Source of the DNA: Hymenopus coronatus
Lineage: Eukaryota > Arthropoda > Insecta > Mantodea > Hymenopodidae
Direction of reading: 5' to 3'
Assembly: GCA_030762935.1 (NCBI GenBank)
Contig: CM060897.1
Coordinates: forward strand, 109,148,176-109,212,175
Length of the DNA: 64,000 nt
Below, piece by piece: positions 48,577 through 59,866 of the stretch. Below the pieces are notes generated by a model that saw only the letters and a program-made list of their open reading frames with translations, was not told the origin of the DNA and searched no databases. Both the position numbers and the translations under genes were made by a program. Within the stretch, counting starts at the first letter, position 1. Every line of letters begins with the position of its first letter.

Positions 48577-49016
48577 TATAATATCCCATTACAGCATTCA
48601 AGTCTTTTTATATAATCTGTACATTGTAATTGGTGAGATGCTGTTAATATGTTGGGCTTTACTTTGAGTAATTTTGTTACTCTTTGAGCTGATGTTTTAG
48701 AAATTCCTGTCTGTTGTCCTAAATACCTCAAAGATTTCATAGGACTACATTCCAAGGCAGCACCGATTTTGTCAAGTTTCTTCTTAGTAAGAATGTGACA
48801 GGTTTGTTGCCTTTTCTTGCTTTTCACAGAACCTGTTTCGTTAAACCGATCCACGATGTGCAATATTGTATTCCTACAAGGAAGTGGTGTGTTAGGAAAT
48901 TTAAGCCTAAACATTCGTCTAATTTTTCCACATGAGTTTTTCGTCCTGAAACATGGTTTTAATATGTACACATGCTTGAGTAAAGAATATGCAACCATAC
49001 TGTAGTATGAACACAT
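48577..49016 (-). pseudogene. Mariner-like transposase N-terminal domain (DUF4817-type helix-turn-helix)
   Basis: This right arm of the foldback element is open for 146 codons. It encodes a helix-turn-helix DNA-binding region with FPNTPLPCRNTILHIVDRF, GSVKSKKRQQTCHI, LRYLGQQTGISKTSAQRV and HQLQCTDYIKRLECCNGIL. This matches the N-terminal part of insect mariner-like transposases that precede a DDE/D domain. The DDE/D part is missing because the sequence turns into the inverted left arm. Confidence 0.78.
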
Positions 49017-49183
49017 TTAAATACACCCACTCACTCACCGTGTGTGTGGGAGACATAGCAAAAAAGCTGGAAATGCATGATAACTACTGAGCGATTGTGG
49101 CATGCAGGACCGGGATTTGTCGCGCTGGGCCCCAGACCAGCAGGTGGCAGTTGTCTCGTCAATGTTACCTGAGACTCACTGTA

Positions 49184-49785
49184 TTTGATATTTCTATATA
49201 CTGCACAATCATGTCAATGCATTTTTAAGTGATAAATTAATTAAATTATTGTCCTACTTTAATTTTTATCATTGCCAATAGTGCCTACATTATTTATGCC
49301 ATTTTTGAAAATGTTGCAGTGTATATTTTCTTGCTTATTTGAAGATTTTTAGTGCCTTTTGGGCTTAGTTCTACTTACTATGTGCACACCTTTTCTTGGG
49401 CAGTGCTTTTATAGGAAAGCGAGGGCCAGGGGGAAGAAGAGAAAGATCACCTAAGTGTTTTTCTGAAGTGTTGTCAACTGAAGAAATTTTCTTTCTTTGA
49501 AGTCCTCAGCCATTATGGAGAATGTGTTATCTAATTTATTGCAAACTAGCTAAATTATTAAATGAAACTCTGGGATCTACAGACAAAATGAAATCTTGGC
49601 ATTCAAGTCACTATAAATCAGGGTTTATAACATACTTCATATCTCAATATTGCCTTCTGCTCTGCTTCTGAAATTGTGCTAAACCTAAAATGAAGACTAG
49701 GGAGCTGAGTGCCCCAGAAAATGTGCATGCATAATATATGCTTGAAGAAGTAAAAGGAAAAACTATTCTAACAAGAATAAGATTT
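49184..49785. other. Intergenic, downstream of NSUN5
   Basis: No gene or repeat recognised. Confidence 0.4.
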
Positions 49786-49956
49786 TTTATTACAAGTTAT
49801 ACACAATCAGCAACTGCTGGTTCAAGCATTTAACAAAATTATTTCTACAAAATGCTTTTGTACATATATTATTGATTAAAATAACCTGTTAAATGTGAAA
49901 ACATGCAACTTTTCTCTTCCCAATGGTTTTTCTGTTATTAAGAAATGGATTTTATT
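49786..49956 (-). terminator. Probable NSUN5 polyadenylation signals
   Basis: Two AATAAA hexamers are on the minus strand downstream of the NSUN5 stop codon, at 49956-49951 and 49791-49786. They would give 3' UTRs of roughly 170 and 330 bases. No cleavage site can be proven from sequence alone. Confidence 0.5.
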
Positions 49957-50101
49957 TGCTTCTTATGCCAGCAGAATTACCTGAAATTTAACATCAAATC
50001 CCTTTGGAGCAATTATCATGTGGCACAGTAACATTCTTGAGTTCAGTTAAAATGCTTATTTTTTTTTTTTGAATTTCTTTCATTTTTTAAAAGGTTTCCA
50101 C

Positions 50102-51333
50102 TCAGTAATGCTTTCTTTTGACAGCTTTTCTTTTCTTAGTAACTTTTTCACTGTCTTCATTAAGTGGATTATCATCTGTTTTATCACAGATTTGCTCATG
50201 TTTTTTCTTCCTTTTTGGTAATGGTTGGTCATCTAATGTTGTTGAGAATTCCATACTTTGCTTTGCATGTGAGAAACTATTTATATCCACCTGAACATCT
50301 GTATTTCTTTTTGCCTTTTTCTTTTTTTTATGTGAGTGATGCTTTGTATGATCAACTGAATTAAGTTCATCCTCTTCTAACTCGGCAGTAGTTGTGGTTT
50401 TAGAATCAATATTCTCTGTTTGTCCTATTGATTTATATTTGTGCTCCTTGGTTTTGTTTTCTAACTGTAAAACAATGCTTTCTGTATTCGTTTGATTTTC
50501 GGTAGAGGTATTTTGTTCAAAATGCTCATGATCTAATAATGAGGTATCTACAAGTTCTTCAGAAACAGAAACATTATGTTTTCTTTTCTTTTTAGACTTT
50601 TCCTTGTATGTAATGTTTTCATTTGTTTCATTCTGTACTCTAATATTCATCTTGAACTTTTTATTCTTATTACTATCACTGTCCCTTAAATTATTATCTT
50701 GCCGTGAAGTATTTTCCTGATTATCATCATAGTTGGATTCATTGTGATGAATTGTTTTATGTTTCTTTTTTTTCTCTGGCTGAAGATTGTCTCTAACATT
50801 TTCTGTGTTATTTATGATCTCTTCATTTTCTGGTTTCTTACCAAGTTCTTTTTCTTTACATTCATTCTCATTATTAACCTTCTCTTCATTTTCTGCTGAA
50901 ACTGTTTCTTGATGTTTCTTTTTATGTCTTCTTCGTTTTACATTCTTTTGTTTGCTTTCATTGTCAGTGTCTACTCTTTTAAAAATGGCAATAAAAAACC
51001 CATTCGTGTAATCAACTTCAGGAAGTGCATAAAAACAACTGTTGCTAAATTCATATTCAGAGGAACCATGATTTAACCAGCGTTCTTTCAACTGAGTGGC
51101 ATCTAGTTGAAATACTGGCTTCACTGGATCTGTATTTATGTATTGCAACACTCGCTCTACAACCTGCTCATTCTCTTCTTGTTTTAGAGAACATGTAGAG
51201 TAGACAACACGTTTCACTGAAGGGAAGTTACTCAGTGCATGTCGAAGAAGCAAGATCTGAAACCCAGCAAGCTTGTTCAGTCTTACAGCATCACATTTCT
51301 CTTCTGATTGAGGTGCTGGCCTGTCGATGATTC
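50102..51333 (-). CDS. NSUN5: NSUN5 terminal coding exon
   Basis: This exon encodes the C-terminal 409 residues of an NSUN5-type rRNA cytosine-5 methyltransferase, a nucleolar enzyme that methylates one cytosine of large-subunit rRNA using S-adenosylmethionine. It starts after the acceptor TTTTACAG (51341-51334), completes a split glycine codon and runs to a TGA at 50104-50102. Exon residues 1-120 form the end of the Rossmann methyltransferase fold. They include a VYSTCS motif (catalytic cysteine about residue 47, near base 51192), followed by the family's QEENE sequence and a GFFIAIF strand. Residues 121-409 are low-complexity and rich in Lys, Glu, Asn and Asp with several KKKK/KRKK clusters, compatible with nucleolar targeting. 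Family members I know end soon after the fold, so this tail of about 290 residues is unusual. Recognition as NSUN5 rather than another NSUN rests on the order of motifs and the linker sequence. Confidence 0.93.
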
Positions 51334-52229
51334 CTGTAAAAATAAAACAGTTATTGATCATTAATGTGTTCTTGTAATTATTTTCCTTGTGTTTCTTTAA
51401 CCTTTTTAGTGTTAATCACAATATAATTTTGGTTAGAGAATTCTGTGAGAGTCAATTTTGTATGTTTTAACTCATTTCTGCAGAAATTCTGTGTATTTGC
51501 CATGTCTTAGCCACAGAGAAAGGTTACCTTGAAATTTTCATGGTCTGCTTGTTACATTCTATAGCAAAAAAAAAGTCAACTCCAAATGTTGTTTATGATA
51601 GTGAAGAATAGCAGCATCAAGCAAAAGGTTATGAAACGAAGATGAAATAAGAATTACTATTCTTCAGGATATGTTAGAGCAGGCATCACCAACTGGTTGC
51701 TCACTGATTAAAGCAGAGAAAGCAACTTTGCTCCTACAAATCAATACTGTGCATTACGTGATCAGTTGCATGAAAAGCAGTAACAGATAATTCCTTCAAT
51801 GCAATGGCATTATGCAACATTTTGCACTTGAAATATGTAATTCACCTTTCATAGGTTGGCTTGATTATCACTGTGATGGAGTCAGTTTATAGTTGCTCAT
51901 AACACTGGAACCTTAGATTTGTTGTATTATCTCCTATCGCTATTACTTTAGTTAAAAAGTCCTATCTCTTTATTTAGGGGTGGTAGTTTGTTAACTAATT
52001 TTTTTTAAGAGATCATCATTTGGGTTTATCAAACCTTTTCATAGTTAATATCCTTAATTTGCATGATTGGTGGAACAATTGCCCTATTACGAGAGTCACT
52101 AGATATGTATTAAGATACGGAAAATTGGCCAACCCTGGGGAAAACATTGTTGCTTTATCATTGGTAATGCACTGTTGCACAATTCATTTTTGCTCAGTTT
52201 ATGTTTCAAGTCTGGAAAGTGTGAACATT

Positions 52230-52846
52230 ATGGAGATTCAGAGAGAGCATTTTTGTGCAATGATTTTGTACGACTTCAAATGTGACTTAAATGAAATGCA
52301 GTCACTTGAACATTTGAGGTTTCACCATCACGTGCCACTGTATTCTGCTGGTTTGCAAAATTTGAAAGGGGGCGCAATGTTTTAAAGATGAAGAGAAGAG
52401 TGGTAGCAACAGTAGTGACTGACATAAACATCACCACTGTGGAAACAATGATTAGGGAAGATCCAAGATAACCTATAAGGACATTGAGTTGGCATGAGGG
52501 TTAGTTCACAGAGTGTTTCAACCATCCTCCATAAACACTTACGGGTAAAAAAAAATTCTTCATGATGGGTGCCCCATAATTTAACTGAAGCACAGAAGCT
52601 TCTTAGGGTGTAATGGTGCAAAGAAATGCTGAAAAGATTTAACTGTGGAGAGTCTCGCCGTGTTTCAGATATTGTTATGGGTTGACCCTGAAACAAGATG
52701 TCTGTCCTCCATTTGGATGTTCCAACCACCCTGAAGAAGCAGTTTCTGCATACAAAGAGGAATTACCTGCAGTTCCAGAAGTGGTTCTGGAGGATGGAAT
52801 GCTGCATACAGTGCCAGGTAGAATACTTAGAGAAATTGGGATAGAC
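52230..52846 (+). pseudogene. Mariner transposase with internal deletion
   Basis: ATG at 52230 opens MEIQREHFCAMILYDFKCDL, the N-terminal helix-turn-helix of a mariner (irritans/SETMAR-type) transposase. Later frames give VPHNLTEAQKLLRVQWCKEM and YDPETRCLSSIWMFQ. They then jump to PEEAVSAYKEELPAV and WFWRMECCIQCQVEYLEK, which is the C-terminus. The catalytic segment around the second and third Asp is deleted. Stops at 52382 and 52680 also break it. It lies in the NSUN5 intron, antisense to the gene. Confidence 0.82.
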
Positions 52847-53029
52847 AAAACATTTCTGTGTGTATTCAAATTTAGCTGTCTCAGTACATGTGACCCTCTA
52901 ATAATGTCTCTTACATTAGTATTTACATTTCATACATTTGGTAGTCATAATAGCAAAAAATAATGAAAATTATTATAGTATTACATAGTAAAGCAACAAG
53001 TTCCTTAACTTGATTAACACAATTGTCTT

Positions 53030-53717
53030 TAATTAGTGAGTTGATTTTTGTAACACTGCATCAACTTCCTATTCTGTAAATGGAAGACATGTTTCTGAAG
53101 CTATGTGCTTTTATTGTCAGTTTAATGGACATAGTGCACAAAATAGTACACAAGAAAATATACAAAGAGAATAAAAGAGGTTAGCACTCTCATTCAAAAT
53201 GAAAAAAGGAAGCAAAATCTTTGGGAAGTTCACATACCACCCAACGTTTTCTACAAATTCCAGGGGATCGATAAACACAACATTATTTTGGGCCCAAAAA
53301 CAGTTTCTCCATAAAAAACATTAACAGATGACATTCCACTTGAAAACAAGCCAGGAATATACCAGTTCAGATGCAAGGACTGCAATGGAAAAACTAAAAG
53401 AGACATAAAAACAAGAGCAAAATATCACCTTAGAAACATACTAAAAAAAAAACATTGCAAGACAGATAAATTTAACAGCTTGGGAAAACATTTACACATG
53501 GAAAAAACAGGAACCGTATTTTCAATTTTGAAGTCCTCCCAGGTGACCTACTGATGCAGAGGTTCATCCAATCACCGCCTGGACCAGGTCAACCACCAAA
53601 CAGATGATAACAGCAGTTGAGCAGGAATTGATAATAGCAGCACATAACTTCAGAAACATGTCTTCCATTTAAAGAATAGTAAGTGATGTAATGTTGCAAA
53701 AATTAACTCACTAATTA
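53030..53717. mobile_element. Penelope-like fragment between inverted repeats
   Basis: The arms 53030-53120 and 53632-53717 are inverted copies, sharing TAATTAGTGAGTT, CTTCAGAAACATGTCTTCC and intervening bases. Between them on the plus strand lies sequence resembling the C-terminal GIY-YIG endonuclease region of Penelope-like retroelements. Confidence 0.7.
53200..53520 (+). pseudogene. Penelope-like GIY-YIG endonuclease remnant
   Basis: Shifting frames give KIFGKFTYHPTFSTNSRG, NKPGIYQFRCKDCNG, TKRDIKTRAKYHLRN and SLGKHLHMEKTG. The GIY motif, the following C-x2-C pair and the R-x3-H segment match the order in PLE endonucleases. The YIG half is lost (NGKTKRD directly follows). No reverse transcriptase is found. 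Confidence 0.68.
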
Positions 53718-55036
53718 TATTCAATGATTAGAAACTCACTGTCACAACAACCACCATCTATTGTAATTTTTAACTGATCAATACCATTGCAATCACTTTG
53801 TAATGCTGACAGTTTGAGAGTTAATTTGTAATGAAAACATTTCACATTTATAGCAGTGAATGTGAACAAGATCTTGGCAAGTAATTTGTATAAAAAATAA
53901 TTTGAAAGAAATGTGCTCCTTGATGATTGTCATACTCACTTGCATGGGTTGCATAATGTTGCTGTAAACTGAATTTTTGATTAAGCAGAACTTTAATGCA
54001 AATTAAACATTTATTCTGCCACTTTCTATAAATAAGAAAGATTCCTCCTAGGCAAGCATAATGTAGGAGGACACTTGCATTTTGGATTGCTTTCGTTCTC
54101 AACTTTATAAACTGACATACTGCAAGGAATCAGACACCATTCACTGATCACCAAGAGGAATTTACCCACAGCCTGTATCGAGTATGTCTGCTTGCTATAG
54201 CACAAAATGAAGTGTGTTGATGCTGCCTGTGTTAGAGGTAAATGACACTGAATTTGAATCTTCAGACCTGAATGACACATACTTCTGAAATCTAGGTAAG
54301 AGAGCAGGATCTATTTTCTAGCTCCAGTGATGATAAAACCCATCATATTCATGCAAAGAAACAAAGAAATGCACACCAGATCAAAATACTTTAATATTTT
54401 AATAAAGAACTATTTATTTTCATTTCACTGGTTTGAATTTCGTGTCGTGAGGTTATGCATATTTAATCATTGATTTTATTGCGAGTTTAATTTATTTTTC
54501 AACTTTACTTTTATTATTTTTCATTTTTTTTTTCAGTTTTTAAAAATATTGAAGAGATTTCTGACCATGTAATGAATATTAGGCAAGAAAAATCATTTAC
54601 CGAAAATTAAAAAAGAATTCGTCTTTTTATGTTACTGGATTCTCATTTTATCACCAATGCTTTAAAAAACCTGCAAACATTATTTGGCACTTCTCACATA
54701 GTATTTTGCCTGAATAACTAACCAAGTAGATGTGTGAACACTTTGATTATTTCCTTGCTGTTTCTTGATAATTCTTCCATTACCCACCGGGTCATGCTAA
54801 CATTTCAAACCTACACCGACTATATTTAGTTATACCTAAAATATTTTTCTTTTACTAATAGGATCATTTAATCTCTTATTGAATATCTTTGCTTACAATT
54901 AATATCTACCATATAAAAAAATAGATTTCTGTTTTCATTATGCATTAAATTTGGTTTACTGTGTGTTTTGGAAATAACCTATGCTTTTAGTGTAAATGTT
55001 TTTTCATGTTAGGATCAATCCTAACGTATAGTATAT

Positions 55037-55441
55037 TGTGATAATGCCATCCATGTATGCGACCTCTCTCACCTTCGCTCTAGTATGCGATGGTGGAGTT
55101 TGGAATGTGAATCATTGCAGCTGGGACACGTAAACAACACAGAAGTAACAGGAACCTTTGGGAATGCCACTCTCAATTCTTCTCCAAGCTTTGGCCTCTA
55201 GCATCTTCAGCAAGTTTCCAGAAAGTTTGTGACATCATTTTCTAGCTATAAAAGCAGGAAGGAATTGTTGTGTTATGAATTGTACTGAGTCGTGAATGAC
55301 TGGAATGTTACCATGCAGTGAAGCACAAGCCATGATGACATGCAGTCATAAACTATCTACACGTCGAGTGAATTATTTGAAGCAATGAATTTAGAGCTTT
55401 ATTTGTAACTACATTTTGAGTCAATAAAGACATCTGTTACA
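55037..55441 (+). mobile_element. Gypsy-type LTR (5' LTR)
   Basis: 405 bp from TGTGATAATG to CTGTTACA. TATAAAAG at 55247-55254 and AATAAA at 55423-55428 are spaced as promoter and polyadenylation signals. Directly after it GTGTGTCAGAAGTAG stands where a primer-binding site is expected, and gag-like sequence follows. No 3' LTR is seen. Confidence 0.75.
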
Positions 55442-56205
55442 CGTGTGTCAGAAGTAGAATATTTACACTGAGATGGAGATGATGAAAAATTTGTTGGCCA
55501 AAATGAAGGAAATGAAATCAGGAATGGAGAAGGTGATGGAGGAGAAGATGAGAAATGAAATGACAGTGAACTACTCATTAGAGCAGGTGCAGATAGAAAT
55601 GAAAACCAGAATGGAAACCACAGCGGAGAAGATGGGAAAAATGCAATTTGCTGATGGAAAAAGTGAAAATGGAACTCTCTAGCAAAATTGATGTCACAAA
55701 CATTCCGAAAATTTGCCAATGATACTAGGCTGAAACTTGGAGAAATATCGAAAGTGGTGATCCTGAAGGTTCCTGTTACATCCTCTTCCATATTGTTTGT
55801 GTATCTGAAGTGCGATGACTCACATTACAACTTCACCTCCGCATACCAGAGCGAATGTGAGAGAGGATGCATACACAGAAGGCATTGTCACAATATTCAA
55901 GAGCTTCTAGGAATAAAAGCTTAATTGGGATTTCTGGATATAAACAACAAGCACAGATATGTTAAAGATTAAATACAGAAGCACTATTAATACTATTCAG
56001 CCCCTAAAACCAGGTAAAAACAGGATCAGATAAAGGAGAAAGTGGAAACAAGAAAAAGGGAGCTTCAGTCATCCAGCTACTGAAGATGTGGTCAAATGTC
56101 CTTGTAAATATTTGAATGTTTTCCAACATCTAAAACGAAGGCAAGTATTAATAAGTGTGACACACAAAAACACCAAGCACAGATGTATATTATGTAAGGA
56201 AGTGC
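55442..56205 (+). pseudogene. Gag-like remnant of a gypsy element and spacer
   Basis: ATG at 55473 opens 69 codons rich in Met, Lys and Glu (MEMMKNLLAKMKEMKSG), a coiled-coil-like start seen in some gypsy gag proteins. The frame then breaks. No protease or polymerase is recognisable before the FamH copy at 56206, so the element is truncated. Confidence 0.5.
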
Positions 56206-57197
56206 ATTAAAAAATCTGACATGTGCCTTTACATGACTGCCTCTACATCTCTACAATAAATTATTGTTAAAAGCTTATTCTTCTATTTACTTAATACTAA
56301 TCAAGAAAAAATTGGCAGAAAGGGTCTTATTACTTGCTCCCTTGTAAGTAAAAGGGAAATAAGGGAATACCATCAGTCAGATCTTTTCAAAGCTGGTTGC
56401 TATGTGATTGAAGTACCTTTGTTTGTATTCATCTGTGTCCTTTCTGTACACTTAAAGAAGATATGGATGGAAACCATCTACTGCGCTGCCCAACTTTGAG
56501 TCGACATGATAATATGACATCAAAATACTGGAATGCAAGAGAGCCAATGGCTTCACTGCCAACTGCTCAACATTAGATACCAACCAACCTTTGTTTGTAT
56601 GGATAGGGTTGACCGTATGAGAAAGGTATTTTAAAGCTTACACTAATAACAAGGAATATCTCAAAAATGATCAACTCCACGTATATAACATAAATTGTGT
56701 GTTTTAAGCAGCTCTATACTTTTTGTTACGTAAGTTTTGCCTATCTTTTATGGTTTATCAGTTATGCAAAATTCCACAAAATTCATCCAGAGTAAACATG
56801 TCTTCAGAGGCTATTCCCAGAAGATATACATTTTATTCATCATAAATATCTTAAATATAAGAGATTTTAATCAAAATTGTTAGAGCGATTTTTGAGAAAA
56901 TCAACATTTTCAAAATTTTTTCCATGTAAGGGGTAGTTGCAGGTGGGAGGATTTTCTTGAAAATCTTTGTGCATCCTTTGAAGGTACCGAACCGAAATAC
57001 CAAGTTTGGTATTAAACACTCTTTCGCATGTGTGCGCGCACACCCGCTCACCCTCATGCACACACCCACTTTTCTAAAAAAAAAAAGTGTATTCAAGGGG
57101 TCTCAAAGCATGTATTTCTGGTGACATCTTGGTATCAAATGTTTGGGTGCAATATAATACCTTCTATAGAGTACACAGTACATGGAGAGAAAGTAAA
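56206..57197 (+). mobile_element. FamH copy carrying a LINE insertion
   Basis: From the head AATCTGACATGTGCC to GAGAGAAAGTAAAATG. The LINE piece lies at 56429-56586. The only FamH copy seen inside the NSUN5 intron. Confidence 0.88.
56429..56586 (+). mobile_element. 158-bp LINE 3' end with perfect 14-bp target duplication
   Basis: Flanked by ACCTTTGTTTGTAT at 56415-56428 and 56587-56600. It encodes CPFCTLKEDMDGNHLLRCP and ends WNAREPMASLPTAQH and a stop. This is the C-terminal zinc motif and end of an arthropod LINE polyprotein, different from the one at 15069. An extreme 5' truncation. Confidence 0.88.
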
Positions 57198-57685
57198 ATG
57201 TGAGAGACTACTAAAACATTAAGATTTTTCTGAAACAAAGAAGTTAAATTCAAAACTATTTGTCATTTAGTTTAAGGAAAGAACCAATGTTTCATTAGAA
57301 ATTGTAAGAAAGAATTTTCAGTTAGTGAATATGAAATTCAAAATTCACTTCAAAATCCTGAATATGTTAAAAATTTCTTTAATCTCTTCTTAGTCCTTGC
57401 AGACTAATTGCTGCATTGCTGTAATAAAAACACTTTGTAGTAGGTGCCAATGAAGCTTTTTATTAGGTTTATTGTATTTGCCTAAATTAAGAGTATTCTA
57501 TTGAATATATAAGATGTGAAGAATGTATAAGAAAATGGAAGAATTAATATATATTCCATATCCATTCAAAAACAAAAATTAAAAGTAATTATAGCTACTG
57601 TAACAAAAAAGATAAGGGCCTATCCTTATCCAAAAGTGTAGTAACAATAAGTAGATTTTAAAGTGTTATAATTTCAGATTTTAAA
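57198..57685. other. AT-rich intronic DNA
   Basis: No features recognised. Confidence 0.4.
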
Positions 57686-57711
57686 GTCGAGTCAAGTCGA
57701 GTCGAGTCAAG
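57686..57711 (+). repeat. (GTCRA)n pentanucleotide repeat
   Basis: Five units of GTCGA/GTCAA. Confidence 0.85.
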
Positions 57712-57799
57712 TTCCACCTATATCCATCCCCATCTCCACCTCTATGCATGTGGGTGTGTTTTTCTATTCCCCCCCCACCTTCTTTCATGTACAGTGTAG

Positions 57800-57952
57800 G
57801 TCCTCTCACATAAAATGTTGGTTCTCGTGTACAGGTTTGTGTATAGGTGCACTCATATGGGTGTCTCTTTTTCTTGTAAAATGTTGGTTCTCTCATGCAT
57901 GTGTTTCATTCCTTTCTTATAAAATTGTGTGTGTGTGCATGTGCATGTGTGC

Positions 57953-57992
<40 letters not shown>

Positions 57993-58200
57993 CGCTCGCA
58001 CATGGTGTTTTCTTTCCTTTCTTGTAAAATGTTGGTTCTTGTATGCTTGTGACATGTGTGTTTCCTTTCCTTTGTTGTAAAATACTGGTTCCCTCATGTG
58101 TTCGATGTGTGTGTATGTTTCCATTCTTTTCTTGTCAAATGTTGGTTCAATCTTATGTGTGTGCTGCATGTGACTGTGTGAGTGTGTGGGTGCGTGTGTG
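57800..58200 (+). repeat. Minisatellite of TTCTTGTAAAATGTTGGTTC units with GT-rich linkers
   Basis: The core CTTGTAAAATGTTGGTTCT recurs near 57808, 57874, 58020, 58073 and 58131 with GTGTGTG-rich linkers of variable length. One linker expanded to a long GT run at 57950-57989. Confidence 0.8.
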
Positions 58201-58736
58201 GTTTTTTTTTTCATGGTGGAAGTGATTGTTAATATACTTAGTAAATAAGATATCAAAGTCAGACTATATGGCACCTTACTACTTAATTAGGTGCAAATTA
58301 AAACTAGAGAAGAAATATCTCATTGCTGCATAAAAAGGTTTGTACACATAATGCTTTTAACATGTTCTGTAATACACCACTTATAACAATAAAGAGTATG
58401 GTGTGGATTGTAATGCAAGTATACCAATTGCTAAGATCCAGCTTTACTATCAGTTTTCAAAGCATAACAAAACATATATGTTAAGAGAGAGAGGGAGAGA
58501 CAGATATTTTTGTTAACTATTAATAACTTTATTTCTTTTTTCTTCTCTGAAAATATTGTATGATTCGTTAATAGCTTTGACATGTATATTTTCTTCAGGT
58601 ACACATTTATATTTAGAATATGAAGTTTGTATGCAAAAATTCTTTAGAGAAAAGAGATCATCAATAAACATTACAAATAAATCATTAAGAACAAAAAGTT
58701 CACAGAAACCAATGTTCATGATGGTGTACTCCACTA
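58201..58736. other. AT-rich intronic DNA
   Basis: Next to the NSUN5 internal exon donor side. No features apart from a short GA tract at 58485-58500. Confidence 0.4.
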
Positions 58737-58795
58737 TTAAGAGTCGCTCATTTCACTGCTTTTTCTGATTGTGTAGTTAAATGCTATGAACTTAC

Positions 58796-58968
58796 CTGAA
58801 CCTGAACATGAAGGATCTACAAGAATATACTGGACATTTGGACACTGTGTGGCATCAACTGACAATGCATCCATATGAAATGTTTGAACACATGAGGTAC
58901 CAAACTTCTTCACTTGTTCGCATAGTGTTTTATACCTCTTATCATTTCTTTCCACTGCATATATCTTC
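58796..58968 (-). CDS. NSUN5: NSUN5 internal exon with SAM-binding strand and PSCSGSG motif
   Basis: This 173-base exon lies between an acceptor TTACAG (58974-58969) and a donor GTAAG (58795-58791). It encodes 57 complete codons plus one base at each end. The translation begins KIYAVERND, the acidic end of the second beta strand that contacts the SAM ribose. It ends in VDPSCSGS, the motif carrying the second conserved cysteine needed for product release. The last G joins the GA that opens the 50102-51333 exon, giving an uninterrupted DPSCSGSG followed by IIDRPAP. The phase match between both splice sites strongly supports the model. The preceding exon should encode the DACAAPGNK motif. I did not find it upstream, so it probably lies beyond the window or in a short exon I missed. 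Confidence 0.92.
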
Positions 58969-59112
58969 CTGTAACGATTCCAAAGTGTTACTTAGTATTA
59001 TAATTTATTTGGCAAGTACTAAAAAGAGCAAAGTAAAAAAATACTTGTTTGAGTTATGATTCTCAACAAATTGAGTGAGAGTATATCAAGCTTGTAATAG
59101 AAAGCAAATTTT

Positions 59113-59835
59113 ATATCAAAAATCTGATGTGTACCATTCACGTGACTTTCTCTATATCCCTGCAACAAATTATTCTTAAAAAGCTTATACTTCTATTTAC
59201 TTCATGCTTATTAGAAAAAATTAGCAGAAATAGTCTTATTACTTGCTCCTTAGTAAGTGGAAGCAAAATAAGGGACTACCTTAGGTTAAAGGGATAGTCA
59301 AAAGCTTGTTGCTATGTCACTGAAGTTCCTTTGTTTGTATGGACAGGAGTTGACAAATTCCTGTATGAGAAATGTATAAGTTTTTCAAAGCAAAAACCAA
59401 AAACATGGTATGTCTCAAAAACGATGAACTCCACGAAAAAAAATGGATAGAACATAAATTGTGTGTTTTAACGTGCTCTACATTTTTCGTGTGTTAAGTT
59501 TTTGTCCATCTCTTACGGTTTAGCAGTTATTCAAAATTCCGTAAAATTCATCCAGAATAAAGTACTCTTCAGAGGCTATTCCCAGAAAATTCGAAATATA
59601 CATTTTATTTGTCAGGTAAATAGCTTTAATATACAATATTTTAATCAAAATCATTTGAGCAATTTTTGAAATAATCAACATTTTTGAAAAAAGTTCCATG
59701 TAAAGGGTAGTTGGGGGTGGGGGGATTTTTCTCAAAATCTTTGTGTTGCATCCCTGGAAAATATTAAACTTAAATACCAAGTTTGGTAATTTACCGACTT
59801 TTCGTTTTTGAGTTATTGTGTTCACAGACACACGG

Positions 59836-59866
<31 letters not shown>

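Larger units (their letters stand above)
47904..49181. mobile_element. Head-to-head mariner-like foldback element with TA target sites
   Basis: The ends are CAGTGAATATCAGCTAAC on the left and its inverted counterpart GTTACCTGAGACTCACTG on the right, each flanked by TA (47902-47903 and 49182-49183). Inverted similarity continues inward about 140 bp as terminal repeats. It then continues as two inverted copies of the transposase 5' end: plus strand 48375-48576 and minus strand 49016-48577. The arms meet near 48577. The left arm has about 200 bp extra (48050-48250, including a poly-A run). No catalytic domain is present. Confidence 0.8.
51334..58795 (-). other. NSUN5: NSUN5 intron, 7.46 kb
   Basis: The intron has GT-AG ends with donor GTAAG and acceptor TTTTACAG preceded by a T-rich tract. 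It contains a mariner remnant, a Penelope-like fragment between inverted repeats, a gypsy-type LTR with gag-like sequence, one FamH copy carrying a LINE insertion, and GT-rich minisatellite DNA. Most of these lie on the strand opposite to transcription. Confidence 0.85.

Noticed and set aside
52382..52729. 115-codon frame on the minus strand
   Set aside because: Shadow of the mariner pseudogene on the plus strand.
54900..55800. 130-codon minus-strand frame rich in Phe and Ser (55399-55791)
   Set aside because: It is the antisense shadow of the gag-like sequence downstream of the LTR.
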